Assembly (NCBI GenBank): GCA_015655015.1
Contig: JAATFV010000202.1
Coordinates: 1-52,723, forward strand
Length of the DNA stretch: 52,723 bases
Reading direction: 5' to 3'
DNA from: Chitinophagales bacterium
GTDB taxonomy: Bacteria > Bacteroidota > Bacteroidia > Chitinophagales > Chitinophagaceae
The position numbers and the translations under genes were made by a program. Below the pieces are notes generated by a model, which saw only the letters and a program-made list of their open reading frames with translations, made no database searches and was not told the origin of the DNA. Below are positions 25,452-32,924 of the stretch, one piece after another. Position 1 is the stretch's first letter. Each line of letters starts with the position of its first letter.

Positions 25452-26792
25452 ATGCCTAATACAATAACATTCAACGAAGATTACCCGGATATAACGGAGT
25501 CCAATAAATTATACGAACGGGCGCTGCCCATTATGACGCCCGTTACACAAACCCTGGCCAAGGGCCCCGGCCAATATGTGAACGGAGTAGCCCCCAAATA
25601 TCTTAAAAAAGGGAAAGGGGCGCATGTATGGGATGTGGATGGGAATAAATACCTGGATTATAATATGGCAATTGGCCCCTTGTCCCTGGGATACGCTTAT
25701 CCGCGGGTTGACGAAGCCATCATTGCCCAGTTGAAGGATGGCATCACCTTTTCCATGATGCATGAGCTGGAAGTGGTGCTGGCGGAACTGGTTCACCAGG
25801 TGATCCCCAATGCAGAGGCAGTCCGGATCAGCAAGACGGGAGCGGATGTCACCAGCGCCGCGATCCGGGTGGCCCGGGCGTATACCGGCCGGAAAAAAAT
25901 ACTATGCTGCGGCTATCATGGATGGCATGACTGGTACATTGCTGTTACCAGCCGCAGCAGCGGCATACCGGATGCGATAAAGGAGCTAACCTCGACTTTT
26001 GAGTATAACGACCTGGAATCCGTTAAGAACGCATTGGATGAAGACGTTGCTTGTGTCATCCTGGAACCTTTTGTGTTTGAAGCGCCAAAGAATAATTTTT
26101 TACAGGAGCTGAAAGCGCTCTGCGAGGAGAATGGCACCCTGCTCATATTCGATGAGATGTGGACAGGGTTTCGCATTGCCGTCGGCGGCGCCCAGGAATA
26201 TTTCGGCGTGAGGGCAGACCTGGCCTGTTTTTCAAAAGCCTTTGCCAATGGCATGCCTGTTTCCCTGCTGACGGGAAGAAAGGATATTATGGATCTTTTT
26301 AAAGAGGAAGTTTTTTTCTTCACCACTTTCGGCGGAGAGGCCCTGTCACTGGCGGCTGCCGTCGCCACGATCCGGGAGATGATCGAACAGAAGGTGCCGG
26401 CTTATCTCGCGGAACAAGGGAAAAAATTAAAGGATGGCTATAATGCCCTTGCAGGAGAATTGGGCATCGCCCATTATACCCGTTGTACCGGATATGACTG
26501 CCGGTCCCTGGTGAACTTTGAAACCAGCGCCGGCAATCCCCTGGAGCTGAAATCTTTTGTTCAGCAGGAGTTGATCAAAAGGGGCATCCTCTGGTCGGGC
26601 TTTCACAATATGAGCTTTAGTCATACGGATGAAGATATTGACTATACGTTGCGTGCTTACCGGGAGGTGCTGGGCCTGTTGAAGGAGGCAGTATCCCGGC
26701 AGGAAGTGGCGGCAAGCCTCCGGGGGACGCCGGTAGAGGCTGTTTTCCGGAAGGTGAGCAACTTCAATATGAAGCCGGTGATGAAAGCATAA
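25452..26792 (+). CDS. Class III PLP aminotransferase (glutamate-1-semialdehyde aminomutase-like)
   Basis: 446 residues. The fold-type I features are NKYLDYNMAIGPLSLGYAYPRVDEAI, CGYHGWHDWY (ring-stacking region), LLIFDEMWTGFR (Asp that binds the pyridine nitrogen) and CFSKAFANGMP, with Lys262 as the Schiff-base lysine. It is most like the GSA-aminomutase branch, but heme-pathway HemL proteins do not sit in such clusters; here it probably aminates a keto-sugar. The last 40 residues are an extra tail. It lies between a transketolase half and an SDR in a same-strand series. Confidence 0.88.
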   Translation: MPNTITFNEDYPDITESNKLYERALPIMTPVTQTLAKGPGQYVNGVAPKYLKKGKGAHVWDVDGNKYLDYNMAIGPLSLGYAYPRVDEAIIAQLKDGITFSMMHELEVVLAELVHQVIPNAEAVRISKTGADVTSAAIRVARAYTGRKKILCCGYHGWHDWYIAVTSRSSGIPDAIKELTSTFEYNDLESVKNALDEDVACVILEPFVFEAPKNNFLQELKALCEENGTLLIFDEMWTGFRIAVGGAQEYFGVRADLACFSKAFANGMPVSLLTGRKDIMDLFKEEVFFFTTFGGEALSLAAAVATIREMIEQKVPAYLAEQGKKLKDGYNALAGELGIAHYTRCTGYDCRSLVNFETSAGNPLELKSFVQQELIKRGILWSGFHNMSFSHTDEDIDYTLRAYREVLGLLKEAVSRQEVAASLRGTPVEAVFRKVSNFNMKPVMKA

Positions 26793-26807
26793 TGGAAATA
26801 GCCGGAT

Positions 26808-26879
26808 TTAAGGCTGGAAGTGGCTTGAACCTTAAGGCTGGAAGAGCCCCTAACCTTAAGGCTGGAAGAAGCCTGAACC
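26808..26879 (+). repeat. 24-bp tandem repeat, three copies, upstream of the SDR gene
   Basis: Units beginning TTAAGGCTGGAAG and ending AACC start at 26808, 26832 and 26856. They occupy half of the 145-bp gap between the aminotransferase and SDR genes. Confidence 0.93.
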
Positions 26880-26937
26880 AGAAAAATGCAGATCTCAAGA
26901 CCAGGAAGATTGGAACACAAGAAAATTTTTAAGGCAG

Positions 26938-27741
26938 ATGGACCTTTTCTCATTAGAAAATAAAACGGCGATCGTTACAGGCGCCTGCGGTTTGCTGGGA
27001 AGACAGCATTGCAAAGCCCTGGCGGAAGCAGGCGCTCATGTGGTAGCGGCTGACCTGGACGAGGAGTCCTGCGGGCAGCTGGCAGAACAGCTGGGTGCGG
27101 GCCACCTGGCGCTGGGATTGGATGTGACCAGCACGGAATCCTTGCGGTTTGCCCGGCAGCGGATGCTGGATAAATATGGGCGGATCGATGTATTGGTCAA
27201 TAATGCGGCTATCAACGATATGTTCGAAAATCCTTCCCTGGCCGCTGAACAATCCATGTTCGAGAATTATCCCCTGGAGATGTGGGACCGGTCCTGGAAG
27301 GTGAATGTAAGCGGGGTTTTTCTTTGTTCACAGGTATTAGGAGGGGTCATGGCGGAACAGGGAGCCGGCAGCATCATCAATATTGCCTCTACCTATGGGA
27401 TCGTGGCGCCGGACCAGAGCATTTACCGGAATGAGGCGGGAAAACAGACCTTTTATAAATCCCCGTCCTATCCGGTCACTAAGTCCGCCGTTATCGGGTT
27501 TACCAAATTTCTCGCTTCTTATTGGGGCAATAAAGGCGTACGGGTGAATACCCTCTCTCCGGGTGGGGTAGAGAATCACCAGGATCCTTTTTTTAAAAAG
27601 AACTATGCTGATAAGACCTTGCTGGGCCGGATGGCTGCGCCGACGGATTATAAAGGGGCGATCATTTTTCTTGCCAGTGATGCGTCGGCATATATGACAG
27701 GGGCCAACCTGGTAGTGGATGGAGGTTGGACGGCTATTTAA
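26938..27741 (+). CDS. Short-chain dehydrogenase/reductase of the sugar cluster
   Basis: 267 residues. The nucleotide-binding motif is VTGACGLLGRQH (TGxxxGxG type) with D-L-D after the second strand, favouring NAD(H). NNAAIND gives the structural Asn, IASTYG the catalytic Ser, and Y178-P-V-T-K182 the catalytic Tyr/Lys pair; SPGG and LVVDGGWTAI close the fold. It probably oxidises or reduces a hydroxyl of the sugar intermediate, perhaps making the ketone used by the neighbouring aminotransferase. The phosphatase gene starts 19 bp downstream. Confidence 0.9.
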   Translation: MDLFSLENKTAIVTGACGLLGRQHCKALAEAGAHVVAADLDEESCGQLAEQLGAGHLALGLDVTSTESLRFARQRMLDKYGRIDVLVNNAAINDMFENPSLAAEQSMFENYPLEMWDRSWKVNVSGVFLCSQVLGGVMAEQGAGSIINIASTYGIVAPDQSIYRNEAGKQTFYKSPSYPVTKSAVIGFTKFLASYWGNKGVRVNTLSPGGVENHQDPFFKKNYADKTLLGRMAAPTDYKGAIIFLASDASAYMTGANLVVDGGWTAI

Positions 27742-27760
27742 TCAAGTATAATCATTGTTA

Positions 27761-28261
27761 ATGGAGGATAACCAGTTCAAAGAAAAGGCGGCAGAGATAA
27801 AACTATTGTTAACGGACGTAGATGGCGTACTGACGGATAACGGCGTCTACTATTCGGAATCGGGGGAAGTGATGAAGCGCTTTTCCATCCGGGATGGGAT
27901 GGGAGTGGAGCGATTGAGAAAGTTATGCGGTATTGAAACGGGGATCGTCACGGGAGAAATGTCTGCCTCTGTGGCCCGCAGGGCGGAGAAACTGGGCATC
28001 GTGGAATTACACCTGGGTGTGAAGGACAAACTGGGGAAATTGTCGGAGATCCTTGAGCGGAGACAGCTGTTATGGTCGCAGATCGCTTATATCGGCGATG
28101 ATGTCAATGACCTGGAAGTGCTGGAAGCGGCCGGTGTCACGGCCTGTCCTGCCGATGCGATGGATCCTGTGCCTTGTACCGTGGATTATGTCTGTCAGTT
28201 TAAAGGCGGTTACGGCGCATTCCGCGATTTCGCGGAGTGGCTGATCAAATGGAGATCCTGA
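27761..28261 (+). CDS. KdsC-like HAD phosphatase
   Basis: 166 residues from the ATG at 27761 (an in-frame TTG six bases earlier was not chosen). HAD motifs: LLTDVDGVLTD (nucleophile Asp19, acid/base Asp21), IVTGE (motif II), GVKDKLGKL (motif III Lys) and YIGDDVNDLEVL (motif IV). The size and lack of a cap domain match 3-deoxy-manno-octulosonate-8-phosphate phosphatase (KdsC), and the same fold forms the extra domain of some NeuA proteins. Here it would dephosphorylate the product of the NeuB-like synthase encoded next. Confidence 0.88.
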   Translation: MEDNQFKEKAAEIKLLLTDVDGVLTDNGVYYSESGEVMKRFSIRDGMGVERLRKLCGIETGIVTGEMSASVARRAEKLGIVELHLGVKDKLGKLSEILERRQLLWSQIAYIGDDVNDLEVLEAAGVTACPADAMDPVPCTVDYVCQFKGGYGAFRDFAEWLIKWRS

Positions 28262-28367
28262 TAGAAATGTCCGATCAGAATGAATAATTACTCACTGAGT
28301 CAACGGAAAAGGCATTGTACTCCGGAGTAAACAAGCACTCATTAGTCAACCTAAAATTAATTATGGT

Positions 28368-29261
28368 ATGAAAACATTTCGTGTCAGCAACAAGAGAAGT
28401 ATCGGCAAGGCACAGCCTGTCTATATCATTGCCGAAATAGGGATCAATCATAATGGTTCCCTGGAGATTGCCAAACGACTGATCGATGAGGCCGTCATTG
28501 CAGGTTGTGATGCAGTGAAATTCCAGAAACGCACTCCTGAGCTATGCACGCCCAAAGACCAATGGCATGTGGAGAGGGATACCCCCTGGGGAAGGATGAG
28601 CTATATCAACTACCGGCATATGGTTGAGCTGGGATATGATGAGTATACGGCTATCGATGGGTATTGCCGGGAAAAAGATATTGACTGGTTCGTCTCCTGC
28701 TGGGATGAAGAGGCGGTGGATTTTATGGAGCAATTTACTCCCGGCGTTTATAAATTCGCTTCCGCCTCCCTGACAGATCATTCCCTGATCGCTAAAGTGC
28801 GGCAGACCGGCCGGCCTTATATTTTATCAACGGGCATGTCTACAATGGATGAGATCCGGGATGCTGTCGACAAATTCGGCACGGATAACCTGATGATCGC
28901 TCATTCCACTTCGGCCTACCCCTGTCCTCCGCAGGAATTGAATCTCCGGATGATCGATACTTTGATGGACATGTACCCGGAGACCCCTATCGGTTATTCC
29001 GGTCATGAGACGGGGCTGGCTACTACGGTGGCCGCGGTAGCCCTGGGGGCGAAGTTCGTCGAAAGGCATTTCACTTTGGACAGGGCGATGTGGGGATCGG
29101 ACCATGCAGCTTCCGTCGAACCACAGGGAATGCAAAAGCTGGTAAGGGATATCCGGGATGTTGAGCTGGCCCTGGGTGACGGGATCAAGCGGGTCTATGA
29201 CAGCGAACTGGGCGCGATGAAGAGATTGAGGAGAACGCGCAGCGCAGCGGCAGCTGTTTAA
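28368..29261 (+). CDS. NeuB-like ulosonic acid synthase without SAF domain
   Basis: 297 residues. The PEP-condensing TIM barrel shows YIIAEIGINHNGS, AGCDAVKFQKRTPE, FKFASA-type YKFASASLTD, LSTGMST, HSTSAYPCP, IGYSGHE and FVERHFTLDR, the signature set of sialic, legionaminic and pseudaminic acid synthases. Family members are usually 335-350 residues because of a C-terminal SAF (antifreeze-like) domain that closes the partner's active site; here the chain ends right after the barrel with an Arg/Ala-rich tail. The enzyme would join phosphoenolpyruvate to a sugar aldehyde. Which sugar cannot be read from the sequence. Confidence 0.9.
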   Translation: MKTFRVSNKRSIGKAQPVYIIAEIGINHNGSLEIAKRLIDEAVIAGCDAVKFQKRTPELCTPKDQWHVERDTPWGRMSYINYRHMVELGYDEYTAIDGYCREKDIDWFVSCWDEEAVDFMEQFTPGVYKFASASLTDHSLIAKVRQTGRPYILSTGMSTMDEIRDAVDKFGTDNLMIAHSTSAYPCPPQELNLRMIDTLMDMYPETPIGYSGHETGLATTVAAVALGAKFVERHFTLDRAMWGSDHAASVEPQGMQKLVRDIRDVELALGDGIKRVYDSELGAMKRLRRTRSAAAAV

Positions 29262-29269
29262 TTTTAACT

Positions 29270-30154
29270 ATGCAGACGATCGTATATTATACAACGGGCA
29301 TATTATTGTTAAGCGTGGGCGTTTTTATCTGGCTGGAAAGAAAGTTTCCCTATACCAGGGGCCTGCCTTTGTTCCGGGACGGGTTCTGGGTAGACCTGGT
29401 ATGGTATACGCTCATCCAAAGTTATTTTCTCAAGATCTTCATTTTTGATTATATCATTCTCCCCGTCGATAAGGCAGGACATCTGTCTTCTTTCCACCTG
29501 GTGACCTCCTGGCCTTTGCCCGTGCAGGTGCTGTTCTTTTTGGTAGTGCATGATTTTTATATCTACTGGTTTCATCGCTGGCAGCATCATTCCAAAGTTC
29601 TGTGGCGGACCCATGAAGCCCATCATTCCAATAAAGAGATCGATTGGCTGGCGGGCACGCGCTCTCATAGCCTGGAAATACTGATCAACCAGACCGTGGA
29701 GTTCGCTCCGATCATTTTTCTGGGGGCCAATCCCCTGGTTGTTCCAATAAAGGCCCTGCTGGATGCAGTCTGGGGCATGTATATTCATTCCAATATTGAC
29801 GTCCGGTCCGGTAAGCTGCAATATTTCATCAACGGTCCGGAAATGCATCAATGGCACCATGCCAACTATCGCGAAGTATTTTATGCTAATTTTTCCACTA
29901 AATTCGCTATTTGGGACTGGCTTTTCGGAACGGCTTATTTACCCGGGACGAAACCCGTTGTATTTGGACTCTATTATGACTATCCGAAGGATTATTTTCT
30001 CCAGCACCTGTTTGCCCTGAAAAGGATCAATGAAAAAGAGCTGGCGGGCAAATACCGTTTATTCAGGGCCTATCATGCCTCCCGGCAGAAGGTCCTGCGG
30101 GGATTGAGGGCGCTTACAAGGCCGGGATTTCCGGGAAAAGATATTGAAAATTAA
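29270..30154 (+). CDS. Sterol desaturase / fatty acid hydroxylase family membrane protein
   Basis: 294 residues with four or so membrane segments. Its histidine boxes are HRWQHH, HEAHH and HQWHH, the di-iron ligands of the fatty-acid hydroxylase superfamily (PF04116). It starts 9 bp after the NeuB-like gene, so it is in the same transcript. The substrate is unknown. As a ceramide operon lies within 2 kb, hydroxylation of a sphingoid base or ceramide acyl chain is one option; modification of a lipid carrier of the surface glycan is another. Both are inferences from location. Confidence 0.87.
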   Translation: MQTIVYYTTGILLLSVGVFIWLERKFPYTRGLPLFRDGFWVDLVWYTLIQSYFLKIFIFDYIILPVDKAGHLSSFHLVTSWPLPVQVLFFLVVHDFYIYWFHRWQHHSKVLWRTHEAHHSNKEIDWLAGTRSHSLEILINQTVEFAPIIFLGANPLVVPIKALLDAVWGMYIHSNIDVRSGKLQYFINGPEMHQWHHANYREVFYANFSTKFAIWDWLFGTAYLPGTKPVVFGLYYDYPKDYFLQHLFALKRINEKELAGKYRLFRAYHASRQKVLRGLRALTRPGFPGKDIEN

Positions 30155-30163
30155 AAGAATGCC

Positions 30164-30529
30164 ATGGCCTGGATCTATTTACTGGTTGCATCCCTGTTCG
30201 AAATTGCCTGGACATTTTCTCTGAAGTTCATGGATGTAAAAAAGTTTCGGGCGATCCACTGGACCGGCTTTTTCAGCAAAAAGGAAAATTGGTTCATCCT
30301 GGCGCCTTTTGCCGGTTATATTCTTTTTGGGTTGGCCAACATCGTCTTCTTTTCCATGTCCATGAAGCAGATCCCTGCCTCTACAGCCCTGGCAGTATGG
30401 ATGGGAGTGGCCCTGATCGGGGTCAAGCTGGTGGATATAGCTGTTTTTAAGGAATCGTATAACGGGTATCAGCTCTTTTATATGGGGTTGATCCTGATCG
30501 GAATTGTGGGGTTGAAGAGAAATATATGA
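30164..30529 (+). CDS. Small multidrug resistance (SMR/EmrE-like) transporter
   Basis: 121 residues and four membrane helices. Helix 1 has LLVASLFEIAWTFSLKF with the conserved membrane glutamate Glu13. PASTALAVWMGVALIGV is helix 3 and LILIGIVGLK helix 4. A loop of about 12 extra residues (KKFRAIHWTGFFSKKE) lies between helices 1 and 2, longer than in EmrE or Gdx. It starts 10 bp after the hydroxylase gene. It may export a cationic compound or, as in some glycan clusters, act as a small flippase component. Confidence 0.85.
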   Translation: MAWIYLLVASLFEIAWTFSLKFMDVKKFRAIHWTGFFSKKENWFILAPFAGYILFGLANIVFFSMSMKQIPASTALAVWMGVALIGVKLVDIAVFKESYNGYQLFYMGLILIGIVGLKRNI

Positions 30530-30586
30530 TCCGGCGGCGGACCTTCGGTGGCCCCGGCTGATGCCTGTGATCGCTCTTTAAAACTG

Positions 30587-30609
30587 AAAATCCGCGACCA
30601 AATCGCGGA
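30587..30609 (-). terminator. Intrinsic terminator for the flavin-binding stress protein gene
   Basis: On the minus strand TCCGCGA (30609-30603) pairs with TCGCGGA (30597-30591) around a 5-base loop, then TTTTCAGTTTT follows. It lies 57 bp after the stop of the gene at 30666. Confidence 0.75.
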
Positions 30610-30665
30610 CTCCAGCTTCCTATATGTAACACGCGCAGTATGCTCTAAGGGTCTGTAAGCTCTTA

Positions 30666-31130
30666 TTAGAAGAACCAGCTTGACAATTGTGACCTGCTGG
30701 CCTGAAACCAGCTCATCGCAGCCTTCGGGGTATTGTCGGTCAGCTCCGAATCCTGGATCTTCACTTTCACGGTGATCAGCTGTTCATTTTTCATTTTCGA
30801 ACGTAATTCAGCAGACAAAGCCATATTATTTTCTACCTCAGTAGTATCCGTTATCAGAAACGCAGTTCCTGTCACCTTTACAAAACAGGCAGTTCCTTTC
30901 TTAAAATAATCCAGCTTAGCGGGCATCTCTTTATCGAACGCATCGATATGCTGAGCTGGCTTAGGGATTACAAACCATATCTGTCCTTCTGCATCCACCT
31001 CTGTTTCAGAAATCACATGTGTAGGCAATTTTACGATAGAAGAACTTTCTGTAAAGAATAAAGCGCTCTGCAGCTCTGTAATCTTGCTCTTCAATGCTAC
31101 TGTCTGTAATTCTTGTAATTCGGTGTTCAT
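30666..31130 (-). CDS. Pyridoxamine 5'-phosphate oxidase-like (general stress protein 26 type) flavin-binding protein
   Basis: 154 residues from the ATG at 31130 (MNTELQELQTVALKSKI). An in-frame ATG at 31166 would add 12 residues that look like leader sequence. A split-barrel fold is suggested by ALFFTESSSIVKLPTHVISETEVDAEGQIWFVIPKP, and KKGTACFVKVTGTAFLITD. Members bind FMN or a related cofactor and are linked to stress responses; the real substrate is seldom known. It is monocistronic, with a terminator behind it and a 720-bp gap on the upstream side. Confidence 0.65.
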   Translation of the reverse strand: MNTELQELQTVALKSKITELQSALFFTESSSIVKLPTHVISETEVDAEGQIWFVIPKPAQHIDAFDKEMPAKLDYFKKGTACFVKVTGTAFLITDTTEVENNMALSAELRSKMKNEQLITVKVKIQDSELTDNTPKAAMSWFQASRSQLSSWFF

Positions 31131-31413
31131 AATTTCAGTATTTGGGTAAAGATTAATTTTTGTCATCCTGCGAACTATGACAGTAAGACAATCGGTATAC
31201 CAGTTCTCATCCTATTGAATATGAATTAATTGTGATTGGCATGACACGGGTATCCTGTCCCAGAATGGGATTCACTTTCCAAAATTAGATCAAGTCCTGT
31301 CCGGGAACCAGGTAGAACGGATTTACAGACCTGTATAAGGGACAATTATGGAGTGTTATAAGAGACAAATATGGAGTGTATAAGAAGTGTATACGAGACA
31401 ATTATAGAGTAGA

Positions 31414-31451
31414 ATGGAACGGGAAATATCCGATGGAACGGGAAATATCCG
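31414..31451 (+). repeat. 19-bp tandem repeat, two perfect copies
   Basis: ATGGAACGGGAAATATCCG at 31414-31432 and 31433-31451. It has the same unit length as the six-copy array at 20369 but no sequence relation to it. Confidence 0.9.
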
Positions 31452-31523
31452 GGCAGGATAGGGACTTTCTACGCGGGGCCCGGGTCAGCAGGGGGCCGGG
31501 GGGGAATAGATGACGATAGGGGG

Positions 31524-31560
31524 AAAAAGAAAAAAGGTCCACTGTAGAAACAGTCGACCT
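31524..31560 (-). terminator. Terminator-like hairpin in the non-coding gap
   Basis: Read on the minus strand, AGGTCGACTG (31560-31551) pairs with CAGTGGACCT (31544-31535), one mismatch, six-base loop, followed by a TTTTTTCTTTTTCC tract. No minus-strand gene ends close by; the nearest is the CerR-like gene 330 bp upstream, which already has its own hairpin. Confidence 0.6.
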
Positions 31561-31855
31561 CTAACGATTGCTTGCCATATGAAAAATCTTTATATCGAAC
31601 TTTTGATATTTTCTCTTTTTGTTGATACAAATATACGCCGCTTTTATAGAGCCATGCAAACAACTTAATGTTAATTCTATTATCTCCAAGAGGTTAAAAG
31701 GAAATGTCAGACCCTTACTGGTATTGCGTTTCAAAAGATTTTCTCAATGAGGCCCAACGCTATTTCTAATCTTTTTATTAGTGGATTTCGTGTTGTTTCT
31801 ACGCTTATTCCCCTAAAATTTACCCAAAAACCCCGGATCCTCGTATAAACCGAAA

Positions 31856-31886
31856 TTGGCCGGGTGACACAAATGCACCCGGCCAA
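31856..31886 (-). terminator. Hairpin closing the ceramide operon
   Basis: TTGGCCGGGTG (31856-31866) and CACCCGGCCAA (31876-31886) form a perfect 11-bp stem, starting 3 bp after the CerR-like stop codon. The T-tract downstream on the minus strand is weak (AATTTCGGTTT). Confidence 0.65.
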
Positions 31887-31889
31887 ATA

Positions 31890-32924
31890 TTAGTATGTCC
31901 GGGTTCGTGCCGGGCTGATCCACCCTTTCTCCTTATACCACCTGGAGGTTTCCATGAGACCGCCTTCCAGCGTATAGTCGGGCTGTATCTCCAGTTCCTT
32001 CCACAATTCCTGGCTATCACATAACCAGTTAGGGGCAGCTATCTCTCTCAGCTTTTCGCTATGGAAGAAAGGCAGACGACCAAACAGGGAGCTTATTTTT
32101 TCCGTGCCCCATACAACAGCGCGACTGAGGGAGAGGGGTAACCTTATTTTTATCGTTGGCCTCTCAAGTATTTTCCGGATACACCGGCTGAGATCTTTCT
32201 TGTTATAGGCCACACCATCCGAGACGAGATAGGAAGCCCGGAGCCTGCCGCAGTCTAGGAGCCGGCAAGTGGCCCGGGCAAGATCCTTTACATAAATGAG
32301 CGATATCATTTGCGGGCCCCTTCCTATATATGGCTCTATTCCTTTGCCCAGCAGACGGAAATATTTCAGAAAGTCCTTGTCGCGGGGACCATATACCGCT
32401 GTAGGCCGTATAATAATATAAGGAAGGCCCGGTTGCGACTTAATATAATTCTCGGCGGAGAGCTTGCTCCTCCCGTATGCCGACAGCGGATGTTCGGGGT
32501 CAGCAATCCGGATGGGCTTGTAATGAAGAGGATCCCCCGGACCGCCGGCCGCCAGCGAGCTGATGAAGATAAATTTCTCCGGCGGTTTGCCGGCCGCCAT
32601 CACCGCATCCACGAGGTGCCGGGTATACCGGTCATTCACCAGCTGAAAATCCTCTTTCCGCCGGGAGTGTGTAATGCCGGCATTGTGAATGATATAGTCA
32701 AACCCTCCCTCCAGCCGGTTGAAATGTACGAGCTGCCTTTCCAGTAATTCCCGGGAGGCGAGGTCCAGCTGTATGAACCGGAGCCCCTCCTGTTGCAGAA
32801 AGTTCCTGCTGCTCCCCGGCCGGATACCTGCATATACTATATACCCGCTCCGAAGAGCTTCTTCGACGAGAAAACTTCCTATGAAACCGCTCGCCCCGGT
32901 GATCAGAATTTTTTTATGAAACAT
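31890..32924 (-). CDS. NAD(P)-dependent epimerase-fold reductase, CerR-like (ceramide pathway candidate)
   Basis: 344 residues of an extended SDR. ITGASGFIGSFLVEE is the dinucleotide loop, ISSLAAGGPG carries the catalytic Ser and Y150-G-R-S-K154 the Tyr/Lys pair, followed by IIIRPTAVYGPRDKDF. The start overlaps the end of the GNAT-fold gene by 22 bp, and serine palmitoyltransferase is the first gene of the operon. In Caulobacter crescentus an epimerase-annotated enzyme, CerR, reduces the 3-keto group during ceramide synthesis, and Bacteroides species have a similar gene near spt. By context I assign the same role. It is one of the common SDRs, so without context it could be a sugar epimerase. 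Confidence 0.78.
   Translation of the reverse strand: MFHKKILITGASGFIGSFLVEEALRSGYIVYAGIRPGSSRNFLQQEGLRFIQLDLASRELLERQLVHFNRLEGGFDYIIHNAGITHSRRKEDFQLVNDRYTRHLVDAVMAAGKPPEKFIFISSLAAGGPGDPLHYKPIRIADPEHPLSAYGRSKLSAENYIKSQPGLPYIIIRPTAVYGPRDKDFLKYFRLLGKGIEPYIGRGPQMISLIYVKDLARATCRLLDCGRLRASYLVSDGVAYNKKDLSRCIRKILERPTIKIRLPLSLSRAVVWGTEKISSLFGRLPFFHSEKLREIAAPNWLCDSQELWKELEIQPDYTLEGGLMETSRWYKEKGWISPARTRTY

Larger units (their letters stand above)
31167..31889. other. Non-coding gap of about 720 bp with small repeats and a minus-strand hairpin
   Basis: No convincing gene is present; a 64-codon frame at 31469-31663 (-) has no recognisable features. Three drifted copies of a GAGACAATTATGGAGTGTA-like unit start at about 31339, 31362 and 31395, and a 19-bp unit is doubled at 31414-31451. 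A G-rich run (31476-31504) and a minus-strand terminator-like hairpin (31535-31560) follow. The right-hand 300 bp is A/T-rich, with nothing else identified. Confidence 0.6.

Noticed and set aside
31469..31663. Small minus-strand gene of 64 codons
   Set aside because: It spans the terminator-like hairpin and a G-rich run, and its predicted peptide has no signal, domain or conserved pattern that I can see.
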